Source of the DNA: Eonycteris spelaea
Taxonomy: Eukaryota > Chordata > Mammalia > Chiroptera > Pteropodidae
NCBI GenBank assembly: GCA_003508835.1
Contig: PUFA01000210.1
Span: forward strand, 500,501 to 564,500
DNA: 64,000 bases
Reading direction: 5' to 3'
In this document: positions 19,742 through 30,020 of the stretch, in pieces
Numbering within the stretch: the first letter of the stretch is position 1
Layout: each line of letters opens with the position of its first letter
Program-made: the position numbers and the translations under genes
The notes under the pieces: generated by a model
Databases searched by the model: none
What the model saw: the letters and a program-made list of their open reading frames with translations, nothing else
What the model was told of the DNA's origin: nothing

Positions 19742-21590
19742 ATGCTAAAATATATATAATAAAATTTGCCATTATAATCATCTTTAAGTACCATTCTGTT
19801 GCATTCATTACATTCACAATGTTGCACAACAGCACCCTATCTATTTCCAAAACCTTTTTTTTTATCACCTCAAACAGAAACTCTGTACCCACTAAGCAAT
19901 AACTCCCCATTCTGCCCTCATTTCAGCTCCCGTTAACCTCAAATCTACTTTGTCTCTGTGAATTTTCCCATTCTAGATATTTCATGTAAGTGGAATCATA
20001 ATATATTTGTCTTTTTTATCTGGCTATTTCACTCAGCATATTTTCAAGGTTTACCTGTGTTATAGCATAATAAGAAGTCATTCCTTTTTAAGGCTGAATA
20101 ATATTCCACTGTATGTCTATGCTATATTTTGTTCATCAGTTCATCTGGTGATGGACGCTTGGGTTGTTTCCACTTTTTGCCTCCCAGGAATAATGCTGCA
20201 ATGCACATTGCTGTACATGTATCTGTTTGAGTCCTTATTTTCAGTTCTTTTGGGCATATTCCTAGGAGTAGAATTGCTGGGTCACATGTTCGATGTTTAA
20301 CTTTTTGAAGAACTGCCAAAGTATTTTCCAACATGACTGTACTGTTTTATAATCCCACCAGCAAAGCACAAGGGTTCCAATTTTTCATATCCTTGCAAAC
20401 GCTTGTTATTTTCTGTTTTTTGTTTTTTTTTTTTTTAATTATAGCCATTCATGCAGGCATGAAGTGGTATCTCATTGTGGTTTTGATTTACATTTCCCTA
20501 ATGACTAATGATGTTGAATATCTTTTCATGTGCTTGTTGGCCATATGTCTATTTCTTATGGATAAATATCTATTCAAGTGCTTTGCCCATTTTAAAATAG
20601 ATTTATTTGTCTTTTTGTTGTTGAATTGTAGTTTTTTAATATATTCTGGATATGAAATCTTTATCAGACATGATTGAAAATATTTCTACCATTCTGTATA
20701 TTATCTCTTTACTTTCTTGATAGTGTCCTTTGGTGGACAGAAGTTCTCAATTTTAATGAAGTCCAGTTTATATATTTCTCTTTTGTTGCTTATACTTTTG
20801 GTGACATATATAAGAATCATTGCATATCCATGGTCATGAAGATTTATCCCTATGTTTTTTGAAGTTTTATGGTTTTAAGACATGGTTGTTGATCCATTTT
20901 AAGTTAATTTTTTAATGTGATGTGAGGTAGGGGTCCGGCTTCATTCTTTTGCATGTGGAAATCTAGTTGTCCCAGAACCATTTGATAGGGATTGCCTTGA
21001 ACTTGTAGATTGCTTTGGGTGGCATTGACATCTTAACAATATTAAGTCTTCCTATCCATGAAGATGGGATGTGTTTCCATTTATTTAAGTCTTCCTTAAT
21101 TTCTTTCAGCAATGTTGTTTAGTTCTCAGTGTACAAGTGTTTCGCTTTCTTGATTATATATATTCCTAGGTATTTTATTCTTTTAGAAGCTATTGTAAAT
21201 GGAATTGCTTTTTAAATTTCCTTCTCAGAGTGTACATTTCTGGTGTAAAGAAACACAACTGATTTTTTGGATATGATCTTGTACCTTAAAACTTTGCTGA
21301 ATTTGTTTATTAGTTCTATTTGCTTTCTTGTAGATTCTTTGTGATTTTCTGTATTTAGGATCATGTTGTCTTCAAATGAAATTGTTTTGCTTCTTCTTGT
21401 CCAGTTTGGATGCCTTTTATTTCTTTTTCTTGCCTAATCTCTGGCTAGAACTTCCAGGCAATGCTGCATAGTGGTAAAAGAGGGCACTTATCTTATTCCT
21501 GATCTTAGGGGGACAGCTTTCAGCCTTTCGCCATTGAGTATGATGTTGTCTGTCCCTTTTGATGACGGCCATTCCTAGGGTCTTGGTTCA
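19742..21590 (-). mobile_element. Old L1 LINE 3' part, antisense, about 1.85 kb
   Basis: The plus strand shows the reverse complement of an L1M-type 3' UTR and the end of ORF2. Landmarks in order: 'aaaatttgccattataatca', 'gtaagtggaatcataatata', 'gaataatattccactgtatg', 'ggagtagaattgctgggtca', 'tctcattgtggttttgattt' and 'aacaatattaagtcttccta'. The reverse-transcriptase reading frame is broken by many stops, so it is inactive. An internal deletion of roughly 400 bases relative to the usual L1 order is evident near 20981-20985. Confidence 0.92.
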
Positions 21591-21652
21591 GGTGGCATTG
21601 GGGGCAACTATTTGCTTTATTAGTCAACAAATAGATTTCTCCTGAAAGAGAA

Positions 21653-22009
21653 CATCTTAGTTTGGGCTGATATAAAAATTACTTTAGACTGTATAGCTTA
21701 TAAACAACATAAATCTACTTCTCACAGTTCTGGAGGCTGGGAAGTCCAGGATTAAGGCACTGGCAGATTCAGTGTCTATGGGGGACTATTTCCTGGTTCA
21801 TAGACAGCAGACCTCTTGCTGTGACCTGACATGGCAGAAGGGGTGAGGGGCTCTCTGAGGTCTCTTTTATAAGGCTGCAAATCTCATTCATGAGCACTTC
21901 ACCCTCATGACCTAAAATCATCTCCCAAAGGCCCCAGTCCTAGGACCGTCACATTGGGGATTAAGATTTCAACATAGGACTTTTGGGGGAACACATTCAG
22001 TTCATAGCA
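21653..22009 (-). mobile_element. Solo LTR of MaLR type (MST/MLT1-like), antisense
   Basis: The minus strand begins TGCTATGAACTGAATG at 22009 and runs 357 bases to CTAAGATG at 21653. Typical internal motifs are seen on the plus strand ('ctcacagttctggaggctgg', 'cctcatgacctaaaatcatc', 'ggccccagtcctaggaccgt'). A 5-bp target-site duplication, GAGAA, flanks it at 21648-21652 and 22010-22014. No internal retroviral gene is present. Such LTRs are inert remnants that sometimes act as promoters or enhancers. Confidence 0.9.
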
Positions 22010-22094
22010 GAGAATCATATTTGGAGTCTTCTGCAGAGAAAATACTCACTAATTAGAAAATATCAAGTTCACGGCAGCACTAATCACGCTTTTA

Positions 22095-22250
22095 AAATGT
22101 CAGTTGGATTGAAACCCAAACATTTGTTAAGTTCCTACTATGCTACAGGCACTTTTATTATGTCATTTGATCTTACAACAACTCTTGGAGACAGGCTTTG
22201 ATGATCACCATTCCCATTTAGGGCTGAGAAAATGAAGGTGAGGGGGCGAG
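22095..22250 (-). mobile_element. MIR SINE, antisense
   Basis: 'ttgttaagttcctactatgc', 'tacaggcacttttattatgt', 'catttgatcttacaacaact' and 'cattcccatttagggctgag' give an antisense MIR. Confidence 0.72.
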
Positions 22251-23699
22251 GTGATGTGTACAGTTGATAGGTGTTCAAAGGAAGTTAGGTGTCTGTGGTA
22301 AGGTTCCTATCTGTAAGTTGCCTTCTTGTTTTCTGTCAGTAATTGTTAAGGGGAGAGACTGAGAACTGCCCTTCATGTGGGTGTCTCAGAACCTCCTAGG
22401 AGGGTTGAAGGGGTGGGAAGCCTTTCTCAAAGACGCTCCCACCTTCAGCCTGTCCTGATAGATCACTTTTTCGGAGATGTCCTGCCCTTGGTAGCATTCT
22501 TCACTGCTGTGAGGATTCACCAGAGCTGACAAGAGCTTGCTGTGACCTGCAGGTGTGTGCAGTGGAAAAAGGGTTGAGAGCCACTGCAAACCATGATGTC
22601 TCCCAAAGCGATGCTGGTAGCATCACGAATCAGCGAGGAGACTTGTGGAGTTGGCTCTATCATATGATTCCAAGAGGGAACGTTTCCTGAGGATTGGGAG
22701 CAAATTCTTTGCAGCTCGAAGAGAAGTGCTGAGCTGGGCAACTTTGTTCTACCCCAAGCCCCTGTTACTGTTAACTCAGTAGTAATCAACACTCTTAGGG
22801 AGATTAGCTTTATCAAGTAACTACAGACACAGGTACCTGGATAATTCATAGGCAATGCTTAGTTTCTGCCTCAAATTTCTGGGTCACTGGTGCTCTGTCA
22901 GATCCCATTTTGGACATTGTTATATGACCCAACTAGTGAGCCCGTATGTCTGCTGAAAAGTACGGGTGTGAGCCTAGATAGAGTCCCTCCAGGAGCGGTG
23001 GCAGTCTGTAGGAAAGTCCTCGGATTTCTGAGTGCTGGTCTTGGGTGCTAATCTTCAGCTCGGATGAGACACAGCAGAGGGTGTTGTTGACCGGACTCTC
23101 CTACATACAAAAGTCCGTATCAGTCAAGGGCAGGGGAGGCTGCATTTTTGCTCTCTTGATATTTTAGGTTGAATTTCCTTCTCTTTTGGCTGAATTTTCT
23201 GCATTTTATTAAGGAAGAGAGGTGATTTTAGTTCCCTGCTCCTTCTATCTTCCTTGGAGTAGGATTTGCTGAGTCTCCTGCTCGTGCATGTGATTTTGAT
23301 GCCCGTCTAGGTTTTCAGTGCACATTAGAATCATCAGTTCTGGGATGAGACTTCCCCGGGCTGCAGAAGGCCAAGGGGACAAACCCACTAAGAGATGTCT
23401 ATTGGAATTCTAAAAACATACTTGTAAACAAACAAAGCCCGGGCAGAGCCCTGCCTCCTGGTCCCCCAAATTTGTCAGGTCTTCCTTGTCTCAATCCGAT
23501 TCGGCAGTTGTCTATGTGATAATTTAGATAAGATGCAGTTCTGTTTTCAAAGAATTGAAAATCTGCCTCTAACTTTTTTCTTCCTTCATTTCTCTGTTGC
23601 TCTCTGCCACCCCTTTCCCCCATTCGCCCACTTTTCCCTGGCAACTCTCATATTCCCTGTCTTGTAGGCTTGAAACCTTGCAGTCCACCTTTCCTGTCC
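22251..23699. other. Unique sequence, nothing coding recognised
   Basis: A short stretch near 23320-23360 ('gtgcacattagaatcatcag') resembles the start of a MER20-type hAT MITE but is too short to call. No exon recognised. Confidence 0.4.
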
Positions 23700-23830
23700 C
23701 TCTCCTTCATTCTCTGGTCCGTTTTGCCCAGGACAGTCCTGATTTAAGTCTGTTGTCCAGTGTAATTGTAATAGCTCCTTTTCCACTTTCATAAAGTATC
23801 CAAGTTTGGGCAATAAGTAAATGGTCAGCC
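23700..23830. mobile_element. hAT-like MITE of the 'tgtcccggtttgg' family
   Basis: 'ggtccgttttgcccaggaca', 'gatttaagtctgttgtccag' and 'aagtttgggcaataagtaaa' then 'atggtcagcc' follow the order of a common ancient mammalian MITE whose ends read agggtgaccat. Heavily mutated. Confidence 0.5.
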
Positions 23831-23831
23831 A

Positions 23832-24640
23832 GACTGTAATCTTTTCGAGGCCAGAGCTTGTCCTCTCATCCTTCTCTGTGCCTGGCATGTCACTATATTC
23901 TCACTGCCATCCCCCTGGGTCAGACACTGTTACCTCCTACTTGAACTACTGTAATTCCTCTCTGGTTTCCTCACTTCCTGTGTCTCTCCTAATCCATTCT
24001 GCAAATCATTGCCTGATTAATTCTTTGAAAGCCCAGTATTCTGTGCTCATTTCATTAGTTCCTTCTGCTTACAGGATACAGTTCAGACATCTTAGTCTGG
24101 CACGTAGAGCCCTTTGCAGTCTAACCTCTGCTGTGGTCTAGTCTCCTCTCGGAGTTTTTTGGCATGAAGCTCATTCCCACTCTCATTGGATGATGGCTGC
24201 TCTGTCCCCGACCCTGCCTTTTGATGATCACCAATGCTCATAAAGGTCCACTTACCTGGACTCACACCCTGGCCGTGCTCGCAGATGCAAATCCCCATGC
24301 TTCAAGCCCAGAGTCAATTCCCACCTCTTAAGCACAGCTTCTGTGACCAGCCCCTCTTTCAGCTCTCTCTCCTCCTCTGAACTCCTCAGCTTAGAGCAAT
24401 TATTGTCTGCACAATTCATTTGGCGTCTAATCATGTACTGCCTCATGACTTTTTATGCATTGCTATCTTGAACTAGAGCTGAAAGTATTTGCTGTAGTTT
24501 TACTTTTTGTTCTCATATGCCTTTTTCCTCTATCGAAATTGCAGGTTTCCTGAGGACAGGAGCCCTGTCTTATCCTTGTTTTTATTCCTTATGGCACCAA
24601 GCACCTCGTATAAAATAAATACTGCCTAGAAAACCTTAAT
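23832..24640 (+). mobile_element. L2 LINE sequence, sense (3' end piece plus a longer copy)
   Basis: 23832-23890 is an L2 3' end ('gactgtaatcttttcgaggc', 'tctctgtgcctggcatgtca'). From about 23930 a second, longer copy gives the L2 coding 3' part ('cttgaactactgtaattcct', 'ctctggtttcctcacttcct', 'gcacgtagagccctttgcag') and ends at 24640 ('caagcacctcgtataaaata'). The reverse-transcriptase frame is not open. Confidence 0.75.
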
Positions 24641-24654
24641 ATATATTCATTTGG

Positions 24655-24800
24655 AATTCCAGGACTGGAAGGACCCTTCTAATCATGTAGTTCAAACTTG
24701 TATTTTGTAGATGAACCAAAAAATGAAGACAAGAGAAGTCAGAGACTTGCTCAAGAGCATGTAGCTGACACAAATGGCAGATCTTGTCACTGGAAGTCTA
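24655..24800 (-). mobile_element. MIR-type SINE, antisense
   Basis: 'aggactggaaggacccttct', 'cttgtattttgtagatgaac' and 'gagacttgctcaagagcatg' fit an antisense MIR/MIR3-like element. Confidence 0.6.
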
Positions 24801-25994
24801 GGCACTGTCCCCATCACCAGCCTACCTCCTGTGTGTTGATTTTATTTTGTGAATGAATTACAACCATTCTGAAGGTTGAGTAGGGATTTAGAAAGCAGAG
24901 GGAAAGGAGGCCAGCAAATGAGGAGGACAGCATAGCCTCAGCAAAGTCCTGGAGACGGAAACTCTCGGCATAATTTTGGGGAGACAGCAAGATAGGCCAA
25001 AATAGTTCCTGTGTAAGAGAGTTGTGGGGGAGGGGTGGATCAGGGAAGACCTTCAGTCTCATGATTTTGGGTTATAAGATGATGTCTGTCACAGACGTGC
25101 CTTGGAGGCACGTCTCATCTCCTGCCCAGTTTTCAGAAAGTTTGGAGGGGGTGGGTATAGGACGTGGGGGACAGCTCAGGAGAGCTGGAAGAGGACATGG
25201 GAAGCCCCGCCTGGAGGCTGCTGGGTCACATTTGTTTCGGCTGTAAAGAAACGTTGCTTCAGTGGTACCGAAAAGTGCCACCGGTAATGCTGTTATATAT
25301 AGCTTTCAACTTTAATAAGGTGTTGCAAAAACTATGAAAATACATATAACTGAAAACACATTTCAGTGGAAGCTTGATCTCGAATCCCTTTCTACTGCTC
25401 CTGTGTGGTGCTTCGTGCTGTCAGTAGAGCTATTAAAACACAATGGAAAGTGGGTAATTGTGCATTATACGGCTTTTGTTTTCCGTTATGAAATATTGAC
25501 ATCCGAAAAGCGAGTGGGATTATTGGGTGGAGGGCACTGTGGAAGAGGCGGGAGAGGGAGGCCGAGGGGTCAGGACAGAGGGCGGGGGAGCAGGAATCGG
25601 GCTACTTCCCTTCCAGCTGGCCTGGGTCTGGGCTTTTCTAGCCACAAACCCGGGGAAATTCACACATCTCGTGGCGTGAAGAGGCTCCGAGCTGATAACC
25701 AGGGTTAGCAGAGGACTCTGGGGCCTGGCATAATGTGCAAAGAGAGGGCAGCGGCTGAGACTAAAGATGTGTCTGAAGGCAGCTTGGGGAGATAAGGGTG
25801 AAGTAAGTCAGGAAACAGGCGCAGGAATTGTTTCCTGGGGAAAGCCGTGCCGTGGTGTCCCTGCGCGCACGCTGCCGGCCAACGTTCTGAAACGATGTCC
25901 TGACACCGGGAGCCTGGCAGGAGCTGGGTCTGGAGAAGGCGGAGCCTCGCAAAGGTGCCCTCCGCCCAGGGCACGCCTGTTCCACACGTACCAA
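24801..25994. other. Unique sequence with a candidate conserved block and a small CpG cluster
   Basis: The block 25310-25520 is AT-rich, unique and complex (aaaatacatataactgaaaa, then gaaatattgacatccgaaaa). It looks like conserved non-coding DNA. A minor CpG cluster lies at 25855-25930. No exon recognised. Confidence 0.35.
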
Positions 25995-26110
25995 CGACCA
26001 TACAGTAATAATAGCTGCTCTTTATTGAGTGCTAGGGGCAGGGGCTTGCATGCTTTTATTCCTTAGTTCTCACAACAGCCCCGCTTTCTGGATGGAACTG
26101 AGGCCACGTT
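25995..26110 (-). mobile_element. MIR SINE, antisense, partial
   Basis: 'acagtaataatagctgctct', 'ttattgagtgctaggggcag' and 'tctcacaacagccccgcttt' match the antisense MIR. Confidence 0.65.
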
Positions 26111-26429
26111 GGAGAACTGTCTGCCATGCCTCCCTGTTTCTGTGGCCCACCTGGGAGGGAAGGACCCCTGGGAAGACACGGGAAGCCTCGGCTTTCTGGT
26201 TTGTTGGGGGCATCAGCACTGGCTGGCAGGGGGGTGGCTGTGAGCTGTCAGTGGTCTGTGGGTTGTTTCCTCGAGGGGAAGCGTGTCCTGAGGTCACCTG
26301 ATGGCAGCCCTGTGTCCATACAGGTGACTCACTAGCTGTGGTGGGCCTTCAGGGTTATGTCTCTGGGCTGTGCAGCATTGCGGGGTCTGCCATTGGGTTT
26401 GAGGGACGACCTGTCTCTCTAGATAGATT

Positions 26430-26790
26430 ACATTTGGTTTGCTCAGAAGGCATTTATGGCTTTATAAAGCTCTTAAATTGGCTCTTTTCCCCCTCAAAAC
26501 ATTTCTTCAAGCTTACAAGGCCAGTTTTAGAATAGCAATTACCAGCTCTAATATCCCCCAGCAAACTCACGCTGTGCTGTTGTGTATAAACTGCCTGGGG
26601 TATTTGTAACGCTGCCACACAGCATATCTGCACAGCGGAAAGCCCCCGTCTGCACCGAGGCCCTTTCTCGCTCTAATTTATGGGCCACATAAAACTCTGT
26701 GAAGTTGCCCTGCATCTTTCTGAGGCAAAGTTGAGGTTTTTTACTGTTTCAAGCTGCTAATTTTTAGCAGTTAGAGCCAGCCTTCTGCCT
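26430..26790. other. AT-rich unique block, candidate conserved non-coding element
   Basis: About 360 bases without repeat signature, rich in complex AT motifs (ggctttataaagctcttaaa, ctctaatttatgggccacat, gctgctaatttttagcagtt). The last motif is a small inverted repeat: gctgctaa and ttagcag around a short T loop. Conservation is inferred from texture only. Confidence 0.35.
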
Positions 26791-27119
26791 GTGCCAGTGT
26801 GCATGTGTGCACACAACTTGGCCACTTTAATTTATGTGCCTCTTTCTCTCTGTCATGCTCATAACTTACAAGTGTGTGTGGAACATACAGCCAGCGCTTC
26901 CTTATTACATGGGGCTTGGCTGCTTTGTCCTGTGCTTGCAATAACCTGGACCCCCTTCCCACCCCACCTGAAACCCGGGGTGGACGCTTTGGTGCAGGGA
27001 TGGACACTAGCCTGGGGACCGGGGCCGGTGGGAATTTACTGAATGAACCTGGCCCAGTGTCCTTCCTATGAGATGGGAGGCCCAACGAGAGGCAGCACTG
27101 TGGGTACGAAGAGTGGGAA

Positions 27120-27305
27120 ATTCAGAGTGGGGGACTAGGATTTAGGCCGGAGTGGAGCGTGTTCCAGATGTGCTACCTTGAGCCAACCTGTAACCTTTTT
27201 AAAGCCTCAGTTTCCTCATTTGCAGGATGGGGATAGGATCAGAAATTTCTCACTGGGGTGTTATGAGCAGGAAGTGTGCTAATGACTGTGCAGGCCCTTC
27301 ATAAG
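27120..27305 (+). mobile_element. MIR SINE
   Basis: Plus-strand MIR: 'accttgagccaacctgtaac', 'aaagcctcagtttcctcatt', 'tgcaggatggggataggatc'. Confidence 0.72.
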
Positions 27306-28019
27306 CCAAGGCAATATCTGAGGGCTGGATGGGAGCTATTCCAAGCTCTAAACTGCTGGCGGGGCCCCTAGGAGGGGGCGTGCCAAGAGCAGTGTGTGAT
27401 GTCTCAGGGCTTTCCAGAGGCGAATGGAGACGCCTGTGGAGATGCCTGTGGACTGGCCTCCCTAGGCTCCAATACGCCCCGCATCCAGAGCTCTGCACAC
27501 TCAGCTACTCCTTCCCCATCAGCACCCCCTCGGCACCCCCTTTCCCACCCCAGGCCAGCTCCCACCCCTAACCTTTCTCAGGAGCAATCATCCTCTCCTG
27601 GTCTTTTTGGTTGCTTCTCATCAGGAGATAACGCAGGCAGGTTTTTCCAGCGGTCTCTGGGGAAACTGGTATTCAGTAGGATGTGGATATCTAGAGGCAG
27701 CGGGTGGGGGTTTTGTAGCTTCCGTTCCTGTGTCCCCACAAGAGGTCCTTACTGCACAGCAGGGGAACTTGGCCCTCTTGCCTCCCCGTTCCCCCTCTCC
27801 CTGGGGGCTGATGACACTGGCTGACACGAGGGAGATTCAGCCCTACCTGGGGTTTGGTGGGCTACTCAATCAGAGGACCCCCAATCCCACTCTTCCTTCA
27901 GGGTCCCCTGAGGCCTTTTCCTCCTCCGAAATGCTTCTGCTGGAATGCTCCCACTTGGATATTTTGCCACTGATGCAAACTCCACGCATTTAAAACAGGC
28001 TGATTCAACACATTTTTAG
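27306..28019. other. Unique sequence, nothing coding recognised
   Basis: GC-moderate unique DNA. A 142-codon open frame on plus (27396-27824) overlaps others and has no recognisable product. Confidence 0.4.
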
Positions 28020-28545
28020 TGAAGGGAATGATGCTGTCACCTGTCGAGCATCTACTATGTGCCAGGCAGTGGGCAAGGTACTTTGTATTTCTGGTTAATT
28101 TAATTCTCACCACAGACTCTATCGGTCATAATATCTACAGTGTATTGAGCGCTTACTATGTGCCAGGCATTGTTCTGAGCCCTTTATGTGAATTTAATCC
28201 TCGCCTCTAGGAGGTAGGTACTATTATTATCTTCTTTTATATTATAGATAATAAAGCTGAAGCATGAAGAGGTTACGGAACTTGCCAAAGGTCACACAGC
28301 TGGTAATTTAGGAAGATGGGGTTAGCACCCAGGAAGTCTGGTTCTCAGCCGAAACTCTTAGCCACTACACAAGAAATGTTGCTTCTTCAAGGGAGATATT
28401 TATCATTATCCCATTTTATAGCTATTAAAAACTGATATTCAGAGGTGAATACCTAGAGCACATAACTAGGGAGACTCAGAACCAGAGTTTGAAGCTGGGT
28501 GGGTCTGGCTCCAAGGCCTGTGGACTTCCGGTTACACCCTATGTC
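28020..28545 (-). mobile_element. MIR SINE, antisense, split by a second MIR
   Basis: The left part, 28020-28125, reads 'gagcatctactatgtgccag' and 'ttaatttaattctcaccaca'. The right part, 28390-28545, resumes with 'ttatcattatcccattttat', 'aacatactagg'-like text and 'gtgggtctggctccaaggcc'. The two parts join in consensus order at the point where the inner copy is inserted. Confidence 0.75.
28126..28385 (-). mobile_element. MIR SINE, near full length, antisense, inserted in another MIR
   Basis: Very clear antisense MIR from 'gtattgagcgcttactatgt' through 'gaggtaggtactattattat' and 'aaaggtcacacagctggtaa' to 'cttagccactaca'. It carries the tRNA-like head at its right end, so it is a near-complete copy. 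Confidence 0.88.
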
Positions 28546-29109
28546 CTTCCGCTCACTGGTTCAGGACGCAGGTTCGAGACACTCATTTTTCCTACCCTTC
28601 ATTCATAAGATTGTAAGCAGGTAAGTGATATTATCAGATGAGAATTTCTTTAAGAAGAGGAAAGTTTGGCGCCAGCAGGGCTGGGAAGTAGGAGGGAGGA
28701 GGAGAACTTCCCAGTGGGCAGGCAGGGATGGGCAGGAGAGGGTCCGTGTTAGGGTAGAAGGGATGCAAAAGCGGGTGAGTCTAAGAGCTGTTCTGAAGAA
28801 CTGGTAGGACCTGGTGATTACCCAGATGTTGGAAGCCCACCTTAGGGTGGGATTTGCAGCCCGAAGACTCAGTGGATTGACCTACCATCCATGAAAATGA
28901 GAGCAAAGTTCTTGTGGGACCAGAGTCTCATTGTTAAAATGCCGACGCTGAGGTGGCATGGAAATCTCCAGCGCAGGTTCCCCTGTGAGGAACGCCGGAG
29001 AATTTCTTCCACCTTCAAAATCGATTTTGGGTGTCAGGGCTCTTAAAGTGTCTGGCACCTTTGAGAATCTGATGGAATGATGGAATGATGGATTCTCTCT
29101 CAAGGAAAA
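28546..29109. other. Unique sequence, nothing coding recognised
   Basis: No exon or clear repeat. A short triplication of gatggaat occurs at 29071-29092. Confidence 0.4.
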
Positions 29110-29195
29110 TGTGCTCACACACACGCATGCGTGCGCACATGTACACGCACACAGGCACACAGGCACACAGGCACACATGTACACGCACACACTTT
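29110..29195 (+). repeat. Degenerate CA-rich microsatellite
   Basis: Alternating purine-pyrimidine tract dominated by CA, with three tandem acaggcac units in its middle. Z-DNA-prone. Confidence 0.9.
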
Positions 29196-29524
29196 GCAGA
29201 CCATGTACCAGGCTGGAAACCCCAGGACACAGGGGCTCCAGGTTGAGAACGCTCAGGTCCTGGCCAAGAGCATCCAGGCTTCACCGACACCTGGCGGACT
29301 CCTGCATCTGAGTGGAAGGCTGGCATCCTGAGCGGCTTGGCTCTGTCTCTGGGTATAGGACGTGTGGATCTGTGCCAAAACCCTGGAAGGGCAGACTTTT
29401 CCATTTCAGAGCTGTACCTGGAAACAGCGTGGGTGGGATTTCCTTTCAGTCTCTGAGCTGACGGGTGAGCAGGTCATTTCCCCCGCCTTGTTATTTCTCT
29501 GTGCCCCACGAGCTTGGCCCTGTG

Positions 29525-29620
29525 GTTTGTTCACTTTCCCTTTCATCCACTCATTGTGCTGAGTGCTGACTGTGTGAGGGGCTGGGCACTAAGCCGGCCG
29601 CCCTGCTGTCCCCTGAGGGC
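29525..29620 (-). mobile_element. Possible L2 3' end, antisense
   Basis: 'tcatccactcattgtgctga' and 'ggggctgggcactaagccgg' weakly fit a diverged antisense L2. Confidence 0.35.
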
Positions 29621-29864
29621 GGTGTCTCAGGATAGGGCCTGAGCTAGCGAGACCCTGTCCTGTGCAGCCTGCCTTCTGTCTTGATACACCAGACCCACGG
29701 GGTCTCCCCAACACCCTCACCTACTGTTGGGTCTCTCCCTCACTGAGAATCTCCAGTCTGAACTTTCCTAACCAAGCCCTTGGAGATGACACGGAACGTG
29801 GCTCTCAGGGACAGCACTGGTACTCAGAGGTAGTGCAGGGAGGAAGAAACATCTCAGAGTAGTG

Positions 29865-30020
29865 AGCTCAAACCTCGGTTCTGATGGCCTGCTACAATTT
29901 CTCCTGTGACCTTGGGCAAACTGCCTCCCCTCTCTGGGACAGAATTTCCTCACCAATAGAACCAGAGAGTTGGCTCTGATCATGTCCAAGGTCCCATCCG
30001 CCTTAATTCTCCATGACTCT
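29865..30020 (+). mobile_element. MIR SINE
   Basis: Plus-strand MIR: 'tctcctgtgaccttgggcaa', 'actgcctcccctctctggga', 'cagaatttcctcaccaatag'. Confidence 0.7.

Noticed and set aside
20007..20862. Three consecutive open frames of 97, 114 and 62 codons rich in Phe/Leu/Ile, resembling membrane proteins
   Set aside because: They are the antisense strand of an L1 and hydrophobic only because the strand is T-rich.
28882..29404. Cys/Val-rich minus-strand frames (VCLCACVPVC-like)
   Set aside because: They arise from the CA microsatellite at 29110-29195.
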